NCBI GenBank assembly: GCA_021814005.1
Contig: JAKAJC010000015.1
Span: 1-34,846 of the forward strand
Direction of reading: 5' to 3'
DNA length: 34,846 bases
Origin: Microcaldota archaeon
GTDB lineage: Archaea; Micrarchaeota; Micrarchaeia; Anstonellales; Anstonellaceae
Shown here: positions 1-7,906 of the stretch, piece after piece
Position numbering within the stretch: position 1 is the stretch's first letter
Layout: each line of letters starts with the position of its first letter
Notes under the pieces: model-generated
The model's database searches: none
Told to the model about the DNA's origin: nothing
Seen by the model: the letters and a program-made list of their open reading frames with translations, nothing else
Program-made: the position numbers and the translations under genes

Positions 1-2
1 CG

Positions 3-530
3 CTGGACGACCGCGTGGGCTGCTACATTCTTCTCGAGGCCGCAAAGGCGCTGAAGAATTCCAATGTGGTGCTCGTCGGCACGGTGCAGGAGGAGGTTTC
101 GATGTTCGGCAAGGGTGCGGCATTGTCGGCATACACCCTGCAGCCGCGCGCGTTTATCGCCGTAGACACTGCGGTGGCCGGAGACCATCCAGAAATAGCC
201 GAGGAGGACACCGGAGGGGTGAGCGTTGACAAGGGCCCCACGCTCACGCTGGTGGAGGCGTCGGCTGTAGGAAATGTTGCTGACCGCTCATTGCGCGAGC
301 ACTTTATGGAAACGGCGCGCAAATCCCGCATCCCGCTGCAGCTTGAAGTTATCGAGGGTGGCGCAACAGACGCTGCAACGGTTTACAGCGTGCGCGGCGG
401 CATTCCGTCCATTGCCATCGGCGTGCCCACGCGCTACATACACTCGAACGTGAGCGTGTGCTCTGGCAAGGACATTGAGAAAACGCTGGCGCTCTTGGTA
501 AAGGCAGTGCAGACAATGCCGAAGAAATAG
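3..530 (+). CDS. M42 family metallopeptidase (glutamyl aminopeptidase/endoglucanase type), C-terminal part, truncated by window start
   Basis: Frame continues upstream as LDDRVGCYILLEAAK; then GTVQEEVSMFGKGAAL, AVDTAVAGDHP and GGIPSIAIGVPTRYIHSNVSV, typical of M42 peptidases. Confidence 0.9.
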   Translation: MDDRVGCYILLEAAKALKNSNVVLVGTVQEEVSMFGKGAALSAYTLQPRAFIAVDTAVAGDHPEIAEEDTGGVSVDKGPTLTLVEASAVGNVADRSLREHFMETARKSRIPLQLEVIEGGATDAATVYSVRGGIPSIAIGVPTRYIHSNVSVCSGKDIEKTLALLVKAVQTMPKK

Positions 531-534
531 ATAG

Positions 535-603
535 AGAAAAACAAAAACAACGGCGCGGCCTTCGAAGGCCGCCGGGCGCTCGGGCGCCCGAATTTGTTTT
601 TCT
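535..603. terminator. Structured bidirectional terminator / three-way-junction-like element between convergent genes
   Basis: Perfect 11-bp outer stem AGAAAAACAAA (535-545) / TTTGTTTTTCT (593-603) enclosing palindrome GCGGCCTTCGAAGGCCGC (555-572) and hairpin CGGGCGC-TCGG-GCGCCCG (573-590). Confidence 0.6.
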
Positions 604-628
604 TTCTCTTTTTGGTTTTTCTCTTTTT

Positions 629-1207
629 CTAATCCCGATTCCGCAATACAAAGGCCAGCGTCAGCACCAGCACGATTCCTGCGGCAATCACCCACAGCCA
701 TTCCTGCGGCAGGGTGAGCGGTATGTCGGGGCCAGACGATAGAGCGGACTGGTTGGAATGCCCGTTATTGGGATAGCTGAAAGCGCCGGCAGAACTTGAC
801 GGCGCGTTGAACATCGAATTGGAGGAGAAATGCAGGCGCCCGATGCGGACGAGGCGCTCGTCCAAGCGCTGGTAGAGGTCTGAAGATGACGCGCATGTGA
901 AGTTCGGAGAAACGCCGTCCGCTGGCTTGGCGGGGCAATTCGGCGCCAGCACGGCGCTCGGGCCGATCGTTCCGGCCCCGTCGGAGAGAAGGTATGTAGA
1001 AGATGACACAAGCCAGGCATTTTCACCGGCGTCGGTTTGAGGCACGAATGTCAGCTGCGCAAGCACTGCGCGCGCCTCGGTTGTGTTGAGGTCGGAGTCA
1101 AGCTGCCAGGAGCCGGCGGATACGCTGGCTGCAAAAACCGGGCTTGCGCTGGCGAACAGGGCAAGAACTATGCAGCAGATGCCTATCGCATGCGAACTGG
1201 CTCGCAT
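629..1207 (-). CDS. Secreted/membrane-anchored hypothetical protein (N-terminal signal sequence, C-terminal TM helix)
   Basis: Start at MRASSHAIGICCIVLALFASASPVFAA (signal-like); C-terminal WLWVIAAGIVLVLTLAFVLRNRD. ORF track extends to 1306, but the signal peptide fits the internal Met. Confidence 0.55.
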   Translation of the reverse strand: MRASSHAIGICCIVLALFASASPVFAASVSAGSWQLDSDLNTTEARAVLAQLTFVPQTDAGENAWLVSSSTYLLSDGAGTIGPSAVLAPNCPAKPADGVSPNFTCASSSDLYQRLDERLVRIGRLHFSSNSMFNAPSSSAGAFSYPNNGHSNQSALSSGPDIPLTLPQEWLWVIAAGIVLVLTLAFVLRNRD

Positions 1208-1320
1208 GATTAGGGCAGGGAGAGAGGGAATATAAAACGAATACAGAATTGGAAAAAAAAGAAGAAGATGAAAAGAAGGGGGAGTGGCCCGGATTCCCCG
1301 AGCCACTATTTTTGGGTAAT

Positions 1321-1536
1321 TCAGGCGTTTTTCAACTTGGCTTTGTAGACGTAGCCATCCTTGCCCAGGTAGTACATGTAGCCGGATTCCTTGGAGATCT
1401 TCTCGCCACCGACTTTCTTCTTCTTACCCTTCTTGTTGTGCTTCATCGGGGCAGCCCAGACATAGCCATCTTTGCCGATGTAGTAAAGATAGCCGTCTTC
1501 GCGTTTAACTTTTTCGCTGCCAACTTTTGTGCCCAT
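1321..1536 (-). CDS. Small basic protein with two copies of a VGxEKxxKExGYxYYxGKDGYVxxA motif
   Basis: Starts MGTKVGSEKVKREDGYLYYIGKDGYVWAAPMKHNKKGKKKKVGGEKISKESGYMYYLGKDGYVYKAKLKNA; strong GGAGGTG SD on the minus strand just before the ATG. Confidence 0.75.
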   Translation of the reverse strand: MGTKVGSEKVKREDGYLYYIGKDGYVWAAPMKHNKKGKKKKVGGEKISKESGYMYYLGKDGYVYKAKLKNA

Positions 1537-1693
1537 TGGAACACCTCCGAATTTTCGACGAGGACACGAGGATAAAGTTAATAAAGGTATATCGTCGGTG
1601 CATCGAGGAAGAAAACGGCCATGGCGCTGCCCGACGTTTTCACGACGTAGAAATGCCCCGGCTGCCGGCTGATTGCGCATCAGGCCCCCGGCG

Positions 1694-2953
1694 CTACTTT
1701 TTGGCGCGGGCGGCCCTTTTCTTCGTCGCGGCCGGCACCGCGTGGCCCGCCAGTTTTGTCATCGACGACGGGGCGGCCTCGAGAAGGCCGGCCAGCTCGT
1801 CCTCGTCAAAAGAATAATAGGCACAGAGCGCCTGCGAGCCTGGCGACGAGGTGTCGAATGTTGCCGCCTGCGCCTGCACAAGCGGGATGAAATCGGCCGC
1901 GCGCCGGCTCGTCGTGTGGGTGCGGACCGAAATTTTCGCAGACAACGCCTTGCGAAGCGTTCGGCGCGATTTTGTCGCCCCCATCTTCTGGATGTAGGAG
2001 GGGAACATGTAGGAAACGAAGGCGGCCGACGGGTGGCGGCGCGCCGAAGCCACGCCCCATCCCATCAAATCGGATGAATAGCGCAGATAGCCCCAGTACT
2101 GCCGCCGCATTATGCGCCCGTCGAACACGTCGGCGCGCGAGAGGCGGTTGTATCCTTCGGCCCTGTCGTGCGCGTCGGGAATTTCGTTGGGCAGGTTCTC
2201 GCAGATGTAGAGCTTGAGAGTGTCGCGGTCGGAGAGGTTTGTGAGGCCGATGGCGCGCGAGGCCTTGAGGTTCGGCGAGCGGATGTATGCGCGCACTTTT
2301 TCGAGAAGGGAGCGGTCATGCTCGCGCGCGGCCAGAAGATTGTGGGCCTGCAAATCGCTTATTGCGGCGCGCAGGTCTCCGGCGGCGTTGGACACTATGG
2401 TTTTGAGCTGCTCGGCTGACAGGCTGATTTTCTCAGCTTGCGAGATGCGGGAGAGAACGCCCTCCATGTCGGAAGAATTGACGGCCCGCAGCTGCAAAAG
2501 CTCGCAATGCGTTCTAAGCGCCGAGAGCGAGCGGTCGTACGGGTCGATGGCGGTGAGAATTATGGGAACCGACGCTGACGAGAGATGATTAATCAGAATG
2601 GTGATTGCGCTGCGGGCCTTGGCGGCGGCCCAGCTGTCAATGTCTTCCACAAGAATGAGCGACCTGTCGCCGAAAAGCGAGGAGCCGGAAAATGCCGAGG
2701 CTGCCTGCTTTTCCCATCGCTCTTTTTCATCCGGAGCCGGCGGGTCGAGTGAAATGACATTCCAGTTCATCTGTTTTGCCAGAGCTTTTGCAAGGGCCGA
2801 TTTGCCGCAGCCGGAAGGGCCGTGAAGCAGCAGTGGCTTGCCGCGCGCTGCAAGCGAGAAGCCCAGCGCCCACTGTTTGGCGCGGGTGACGGCCTCCTTG
2901 TTTCCGGCGAAGGAATTGAGGCTGGCCGGCGCATGGGATTGCGTCCAGAGCAT
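1694..2953 (-). CDS. rfcL: Replication factor C large subunit (clamp loader)
   Basis: AAA+ ATPase: Walker A HGPSGCGKSALAKALAKQMNW, Walker B LILVEDID, DLRAAISDLQ sensor region; N-terminus MLWTQSHAPASLNSFAGNKEAV. Confidence 0.88.
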   Translation of the reverse strand: MLWTQSHAPASLNSFAGNKEAVTRAKQWALGFSLAARGKPLLLHGPSGCGKSALAKALAKQMNWNVISLDPPAPDEKERWEKQAASAFSGSSLFGDRSLILVEDIDSWAAAKARSAITILINHLSSASVPIILTAIDPYDRSLSALRTHCELLQLRAVNSSDMEGVLSRISQAEKISLSAEQLKTIVSNAAGDLRAAISDLQAHNLLAAREHDRSLLEKVRAYIRSPNLKASRAIGLTNLSDRDTLKLYICENLPNEIPDAHDRAEGYNRLSRADVFDGRIMRRQYWGYLRYSSDLMGWGVASARRHPSAAFVSYMFPSYIQKMGATKSRRTLRKALSAKISVRTHTTSRRAADFIPLVQAQAATFDTSSPGSQALCAYYSFDEDELAGLLEAAPSSMTKLAGHAVPAATKKRAARAKK

Positions 2954-3007
2954 AGGGAAGAGAAGGAAGACAGAGGTTAAATAGGCTCGCGCGCCTAAAT
3001 AGCAGAT

Positions 3008-4174
3008 ATGCTTATCGGAATCATCGGGGCCCCGAACAAGGGCAAATCACTGATTTTCTCCTGCCTCACCAGCATCGCTGTCGGGGTGGCCGATTATCCG
3101 TTTACAACAATTGAGCCAAACAAGGGAGTGGCCCTGCTGCGCGTGCCTTGCGCGCATGTGGCGGTCGGATTGGCCAAGTGCGATGCGCGAGGCGGGCACT
3201 GCAAAAACGGAATGCGCGAAATTGCAGTTCCGCTCCTCGACGTTGCGGGCCTTGTGCCCGGAGCAAGCGAGGGCAAGGGGATGGGCAACCAGTTTTTGGA
3301 TGATTTGAGAACCGCGGACGGGTTCATACAGGTGGTTGACGCCTCCGGCCGCACGGATTTGGAGGGAAACCCGGCGGCCGATTTTACTTTGGAAAAAGAA
3401 ATCGGGTTTCTTGGCGCCGAATTGGAGGCGTGGCTGTGGCAGGTGGTGGAGCGCAACGCCCCGAAATTCAGATTTCGCGGCATGACCGAGATGTCTGCGG
3501 CTCTTTCTGGCTTGGGTTACGACCAGCCGGCGCTGGCGCACGCGGCGCAGACGGCCGGGTTGCGGGTCGAGAGAATTGAATGGAGCACCGAGGACCTCAA
3601 ACGCTTCACGCACGCGCTTTATGCTTCTGGAAAGCCGAGAATTGTGGCGGCCAACAAGGCAGATATTGCGGGCGCGCTGCAAAGAGTCGGCAAGGCGAAG
3701 ACGGGGCTGGCTGCAACATCAATTATGGCATGCTCGGCCATTTACGAGCAGGCATTGCAGAAGGCGGCCGCAAGCGGGATGATAAAATACGAGGCGGGAG
3801 CGGCCGATTTCGAGATTACGGGTGCGCCGGACGCGCAGCAAAAAATGGCGCTGGAGCGCATCCGCGCGTTTATGAAAGAGAACGGGGGCACCGGAGTGCA
3901 CGCGCTGCTTCATCATATGGTGTTCAAACAGCTTGGAATGCAGGTCGTTTATCCAGTGGAGGACGAAAACCGGTACACCGACAGAACGGGAACGGTGCTG
4001 CCCGACGCGCTGCTGGTGCCGCCGCACACAACCACACTGCAGTTGGCCGAGCGCATCCACACTGATTTGGCGAAATCATTTGTATGTGGCGTCGATGCGC
4101 GCACCAAGCGCAGGCTCGGCAAGGACCACGAGCTGGCCGACGGCGATATTGTTAAAATAGTGGCCGCACGATAA
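3008..4174 (+). CDS. YchF/Obg-family GTPase with C-terminal TGS domain
   Basis: MLIGIIGAPNKGKSLIFSCLT, DYPFTTIEPNKGVA, LLDVAGLVPGASEGKGMGNQFLDDLR, NKAD, C-terminal TGS-like DALLVPPHTT...DLAKSF...LADGDIVKI. Confidence 0.9.
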   Translation: MLIGIIGAPNKGKSLIFSCLTSIAVGVADYPFTTIEPNKGVALLRVPCAHVAVGLAKCDARGGHCKNGMREIAVPLLDVAGLVPGASEGKGMGNQFLDDLRTADGFIQVVDASGRTDLEGNPAADFTLEKEIGFLGAELEAWLWQVVERNAPKFRFRGMTEMSAALSGLGYDQPALAHAAQTAGLRVERIEWSTEDLKRFTHALYASGKPRIVAANKADIAGALQRVGKAKTGLAATSIMACSAIYEQALQKAAASGMIKYEAGAADFEITGAPDAQQKMALERIRAFMKENGGTGVHALLHHMVFKQLGMQVVYPVEDENRYTDRTGTVLPDALLVPPHTTTLQLAERIHTDLAKSFVCGVDARTKRRLGKDHELADGDIVKIVAAR

Positions 4175-4236
4175 GGGAAAAGAGATAATTTTCAAATTAT
4201 TGCATGACTCGATGAACACAGGCGAGAGGGATTGAT

Positions 4237-5556
4237 ATGGCTGCAAACAAGAATTCCAAAAACGGCGGCGAGGAGGCCGAGCAGAAAAAACAGACATCGA
4301 TGCTGACTGTGCTGGCGGTTGCCGCCATCTTTGTCATCGCGCTGCTGCTCTGGCAGGGCGGCATGCTGCCGTTTGCCAAGAAGGCGGCCGGAGACGGCGC
4401 CGGCAACAACACGAGCACAAACCTACTGGCCGACCCCTCAGCCAAAGTCCTTATACAGTATATGGAAAAGCAGTCCAGCATGCCCAGCGCATTTGTCATG
4501 CAGTTTGAACAGCCGTCAAACGAGTTGAACATAAGCGTGCGCCTTGAGCAGAACGGCGCGCTGCGGCAGGCGATTGCGACAAATGTGCTGTACTCCAGCC
4601 GTTACATCTGGGCAACCAACCAAACAATCGCGTGTGAAAAAAGCACCGGGGCAGAAGAGGTGTGCGCCACTCTCAACAACACCAGCGCGTTGAACAGAAA
4701 TGCGGAGCAGCTGGAGGCAATGTTCCCGCAGGGTTCGACAACCGGGCAGCTGCAGATTGCGGTAAACAAGAAGCTGATTGAATATGGCGCTTTCAAGTTT
4801 ACAAGCACTCCGAAAGACGGCCGATATGCAAACCGCAGCTGCAAGAGCATTTCATACATATTGGATTACGACCAGATTGACCAGAAGGAACTGCAGGACA
4901 TCAGACAGATTGAGCCGGATTTCAGCGCTCCCGACTCGCGGTTTTTCCGCAACTTCCGCCTTGAACAGTGCATGGACGACGAGTTTGGAGTTGCGTTGCA
5001 CAGCCGTCTGAGTTACGATGCACTGACCCAGAGCGGGGCGTACACACCGGTAGTTGGAGAGCGCATTATTACGGCGTTTGAGAGAACAACACCAGAGATT
5101 GCCATACCGGCCACACAAACCGCATTGGAGGACGTTGAAACGGTGGCTGGCCGGGACCAAAGCATGGGGGTGCGCGCAGTATCCTGCAGGCGCCTGAATG
5201 ACACCAATGATTCCGACACCTGCCTGCGCCAGAGTGCAATTGAATTCCAAAACATCAAATTCTGCACGCTGGCCAGCGACGACGCCGCGATGGGCGACTG
5301 TGTAGTCAAGATGGCAACGCAGGGCAGCCAGGTTCGGCCGGATTTGTGCAGCATGGCCGGGCCCAAAATGTCGGAGTGCTATGCGAATATCGCATATATC
5401 AAAATGGACATCAGCTATTGCGGCCTTGTTACTGACGCGGATTTGAAGGCGCTGTGCACCAAGGAAGTGAATGGCCTGATTGCCAAACGCGGCACAGACA
5501 TCAACACCACCATCGGCAACACAACAGTGATTGTGCACGGAGCCAGCCAAAGGTAG
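4237..5556 (+). CDS. Membrane-anchored hypothetical protein with C-terminal Cys-rich helical repeats
   Basis: One TM (MLTVLAVAAIFVIALLLW); C-terminus with repeated C...xxCLxxxA...xxxC pattern (CRRLNDTNDSDTCLRQSAIEFQNIKFCTLASDDAAMGDCVVKMA...). Confidence 0.7.
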   Translation: MAANKNSKNGGEEAEQKKQTSMLTVLAVAAIFVIALLLWQGGMLPFAKKAAGDGAGNNTSTNLLADPSAKVLIQYMEKQSSMPSAFVMQFEQPSNELNISVRLEQNGALRQAIATNVLYSSRYIWATNQTIACEKSTGAEEVCATLNNTSALNRNAEQLEAMFPQGSTTGQLQIAVNKKLIEYGAFKFTSTPKDGRYANRSCKSISYILDYDQIDQKELQDIRQIEPDFSAPDSRFFRNFRLEQCMDDEFGVALHSRLSYDALTQSGAYTPVVGERIITAFERTTPEIAIPATQTALEDVETVAGRDQSMGVRAVSCRRLNDTNDSDTCLRQSAIEFQNIKFCTLASDDAAMGDCVVKMATQGSQVRPDLCSMAGPKMSECYANIAYIKMDISYCGLVTDADLKALCTKEVNGLIAKRGTDINTTIGNTTVIVHGASQR

Positions 5557-5623
5557 GGAGTGGATTTTCTTCGCCCACCCCATCTCTTTTAATTTGTGGC
5601 TGCCCTAACATAGTTGCCGTTTT

Positions 5624-5722
5624 GGGCTCGTAGCTCAGCTTGGTAGAGCGTTTGACTCTTAAGAGCCGGAATCACCGGCGCAGAGAGATCAAAATGTCGT
5701 GGGTCCGAATCCCACCGAGCCC
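5624..5722 (+). tRNA. tRNA-Lys (CUU anticodon) with a BHB intron 5662-5687 at position 37/38
   Basis: Acceptor GGGCTCG/CGAGCCC, D-stem GCTC/GAGC, anticodon stem TTTGA/TCAAA with loop CTCTTA^A, T-arm GTGGG TCCGAAT CCCAC. Intron fits BHB: 3-nt bulge TAA, 4-bp CTCT/AGAG, 3-nt bulge AGA. Confidence 0.93.
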
Positions 5723-5730
5723 GTTGAGCC

Positions 5731-5764
5731 CTTTTTCTTTTCTTTTTCGAAAGAAAAGAAAAAG
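5731..5764. terminator. Polypyrimidine hairpin after tRNA-Lys
   Basis: Perfect 15-bp stem CTTTTTCTTTTCTTT-TTCG-AAAGAAAAGAAAAAG. Confidence 0.5.
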
Positions 5765-5815
5765 TGCTTCACCCCAAAAAAGAAAAGAAACTGTTTGTTA
5801 GCCGCGAGATGAGAT

Positions 5816-6361
5816 ATGGCAATCTGGGTTTTGAGGTATGGGCATCGGCGGCTGCGTGATGCGCGCGCCAGCACGCACGTTGCCCTCGTCGCCCGAGCGC
5901 TTGGGGCGGCCGGGATTATTTTTCAGGGAGAAAAAGACGACGGACTTATGGAACGCCTGAGAAAAATAACCAAGGAGTGGGGCGGCAAGTTCGAGGTAAA
6001 ATACACTGAAGAGTGGATGAAGGACGTGCAGGAGTTCAAAACAAACGGCGGATGGGTGGCGCACCTCACAATGTACGGGGAGGGGCTGCCCGCGGCGATT
6101 GTGGAGGCGCGCAAGCGCAAAGGAAACGGGCTGGTCATAGTCGGCTCGCAGAAAGTTCCGATTGAAGCATACCAAATGGCTGACTTCAACATCAGCGTGA
6201 CAAACCAGCCGCATTCTGAGATTGCAGCCCTTGCCCTGTTTTTGGACCATTATTTCCAGGGGAAGGAACTGGGGCTTGAGTTTGTGGGCGCTCAGAGGAG
6301 AATCACACCCTCAAAAATGGGTAAAAATGTTGTTTCGTGTGATGAAAAAGGGCAGGTATAA
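5816..6361 (+). CDS. trm56: tRNA (cytidine-56-2'-O)-methyltransferase Trm56
   Basis: VLRYGHRRLRDARASTHVALVARALGAAGIIF, GGWVAHLTMYGEGLP, VIVGSQKVPIEAYQMADFNISVTNQPHSEIAALALFLDHYFQGKEL: archaeal Trm56 hallmark segments. Confidence 0.9.
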   Translation: MAIWVLRYGHRRLRDARASTHVALVARALGAAGIIFQGEKDDGLMERLRKITKEWGGKFEVKYTEEWMKDVQEFKTNGGWVAHLTMYGEGLPAAIVEARKRKGNGLVIVGSQKVPIEAYQMADFNISVTNQPHSEIAALALFLDHYFQGKELGLEFVGAQRRITPSKMGKNVVSCDEKGQV

Positions 6362-6387
6362 ATACGCGGCGTGTTAAATAATAAGAT

Positions 6388-7173
6388 ATGGTGAAAGGGG
6401 CAAAACGCAACAAAAAGGCATCAGTGCGAGCCCCGAAAAAACACTCAATAAAGGCAAAGATTCGCGCGCACGGCCGTTTGAAATCACACGCCCGCAGCCC
6501 GAAGGCTGCAAAGAAATCGCTGCATTTCAAACATCGCAAGGCATCGGCCGCGCCAAAGGCCCCGAAGTTTGTTCACGGCCCATCGCCGGCCGCAAGGCTG
6601 CAGATGGCGAAACTGCACCCACCGGTAAGAAGCGGCGCGCACATCGAGACTACTGGCCGCTGCATTGCGAACAGGCTGTGGCAAAAACAGCTTTTGACTG
6701 ACGCGGCGGTGCGAAAATGGCTGATTCGCACCATGGGAGAGCATGCCATTCATGTTATTCAGGAATTCACACAGGACTTGAGCGACGAGCAGATTGCGCA
6801 GAAGGCGGGCATCCGCGCCAGCGACGTGCGGGTGGTGCTCAACAAACTGCATTCGTTCGGCCTGGCGACATATGCCCGCAACAGGGACAAAAACAGTGGA
6901 TGGTATTCGTACGTCTGGCATTTGAACAACGAGCATCTTTCCGAGATGGTTGGCAAGGTCAAGCACGAGGCCGGAGAGACGACTCAGGTTGCCAGCATAC
7001 AGAGTGAGGACGGCCAGGAGAGATATTTCTGCAATGTATGCGGGCCGGCCAGCTGTGTTGACTTCGAACGCGCTTCGGCTCTTCTTTTCAGATGCGAGCA
7101 ATGCGGCGGCAGTCTGGCGTTTGTTGAGCAGAAAAAGCAAAATGAAACGACGATAACTGCTCCGCCCGAATAG
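6388..7173 (+). CDS. tfe: Transcription factor E (TFE alpha) with a long basic N-terminal extension
   Basis: Winged helix region LSDEQIAQKAGIRASDVRVVLNKLHSFGLATYARNRDKNSGWYSYVWHLN then zinc ribbon CNVC...CEQCGGSL; about 100 residues of K/R/A/H-rich sequence precede the winged helix. Confidence 0.8.
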   Translation: MVKGAKRNKKASVRAPKKHSIKAKIRAHGRLKSHARSPKAAKKSLHFKHRKASAAPKAPKFVHGPSPAARLQMAKLHPPVRSGAHIETTGRCIANRLWQKQLLTDAAVRKWLIRTMGEHAIHVIQEFTQDLSDEQIAQKAGIRASDVRVVLNKLHSFGLATYARNRDKNSGWYSYVWHLNNEHLSEMVGKVKHEAGETTQVASIQSEDGQERYFCNVCGPASCVDFERASALLFRCEQCGGSLAFVEQKKQNETTITAPPE

Positions 7174-7209
7174 ACGGCTATTTAAACTTCGTCTGTTCAA
7201 ATTGAAATC

Positions 7210-7311
7210 AGTGGGATGGGGTAGCTTGGAGTGCCCGCTGGGCTCATATATGCGCAAAACCGTGCGCATTGAGACACCCAGAGATCGGTGGTTCAAATCC
7301 ACTTCCCACTA
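7210..7311 (+). tRNA. Initiator tRNA-Met (CAU) with a BHB intron 7249-7275 at position 37/38
   Basis: AGTGGGA/TCCCACT acceptor, ATGGGGTAGC D-arm as in archaeal initiator tRNAs, anticodon stem CTGGG/CCCAG with GGG-CCC pairs, loop CTCATA^A, T-arm GGTGG TTCAAAT CCACT. Canonical BHB: bulge TAT, 4-bp CTCA/TGAG, bulge ACA. Confidence 0.92.
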
Positions 7312-7317
7312 AATCCC

Positions 7318-7339
7318 TTTTCTTTTTGTAAAAAGAAAA
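7318..7339. terminator. Polypyrimidine hairpin after tRNA-iMet
   Basis: TTTTCTTTTT-GT-AAAAAGAAAA inverted repeat, similar in style and position to the one following tRNA-Lys. Confidence 0.45.
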
Positions 7340-7385
7340 TGTTTTTGCCCCAAAAGAAACGATTCTGATTTTGGTTTTGGTGCGT

Positions 7386-7423
7386 CTTGAGGGACCCCGC
7401 GCTTCCACTATTCGACCTTTTGC
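7386..7423 (+). repeat. Left arm of imperfect inverted repeat bounding an AT-rich island
   Basis: CTTGAGGGACCCCGCGCTTCCACTATTCGACCTTTTGC; the CTTCCACTA core is exactly reverse-complementary to TAGTGGAAG at 7783-7791, with further imperfect matches either side. Confidence 0.55.
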
Positions 7424-7492
7424 TGCGGGCGCGACGAAAATTCCGCTAAAATAAATCAAAAATAAAGTCATATGTTAAGTATTATAAGTATT

Positions 7493-7510
7493 ATGTAACT
7501 ATAGTTACAT
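7493..7510. promoter_or_regulatory. 18-bp perfect palindrome ATGTAACTATAGTTACAT immediately before an ORF start
   Basis: Self-reverse-complementary; ATG of the 80-aa ORF is at 7512; TATA-like ATTATAAGTATTA lies just upstream. Confidence 0.6.
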
Positions 7511-7511
7511 T

Positions 7512-7754
7512 ATGATTATATATTGCTTCGATATAAATTGTAAAGATAAAAAGAGCTTTAATTCAATAAAGCGACGTTTTTACTATGATTTAAAGAAAAT
7601 AAAGCCATTAACGGGTTTCTTTTACTCAAAATCAGTCATTTGTGTTGAAGAATCAAGAGAAACCGAGTTTGACCTGTTCTTTTCCAAATACAAGAATTCA
7701 ATCGTTCTCTTTAAGGGCCATTTGGGCTTTTTGCAGAAAATTTTTGGCCCCTAA
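7512..7754 (+). CDS. 80-aa protein in AT-rich island; possible Cas2/VapD-like ferredoxin-fold protein (unverified)
   Basis: MIIYCFDINCKDKKSFNSIKRRFYYDLKKI...SKSVICVEES...EFDLFFSKYKNSIVLFKG: beta1 ending in an Asp, then alpha-beta-beta-alpha-beta-like pattern. Fold assignment is by eye only. Confidence 0.45.
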   Translation: MIIYCFDINCKDKKSFNSIKRRFYYDLKKIKPLTGFFYSKSVICVEESRETEFDLFFSKYKNSIVLFKGHLGFLQKIFGP

Positions 7755-7769
7755 AAACATCAATTTCGG

Positions 7770-7809
7770 CGCAAAACCCCATTAGTGGAAGTATGGGGGC
7801 TCCCTAAGG
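7770..7809 (-). repeat. Right arm of imperfect inverted repeat bounding the AT-rich island
   Basis: GCAAAACCCCATTAGTGGAAGTATGGGGGCTCCCTAAGG; reverse complement matches the left arm around CTTCCACTA. Confidence 0.55.
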
Positions 7810-7832
7810 TCAAAACTGGGGGCAAATAGAAT

Positions 7833-7898
7833 GAAATTGACAAAAAAACAAAATTAACAGAAAAAACGAAATTAAAAAGAAAAAGGAAAATTCAATTC
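7833..7898. repeat. Degenerate A-rich tandem repeat, unit about 17-18 nt
   Basis: GAAATTGACAAAAAAAC / AAAATTAACAGAAAAAAC / GAAATTAAAAAGAAAAAG / GAAAATTCAATTC. Confidence 0.4.
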
Positions 7899-7906
7899 CT
7901 GCGCGC

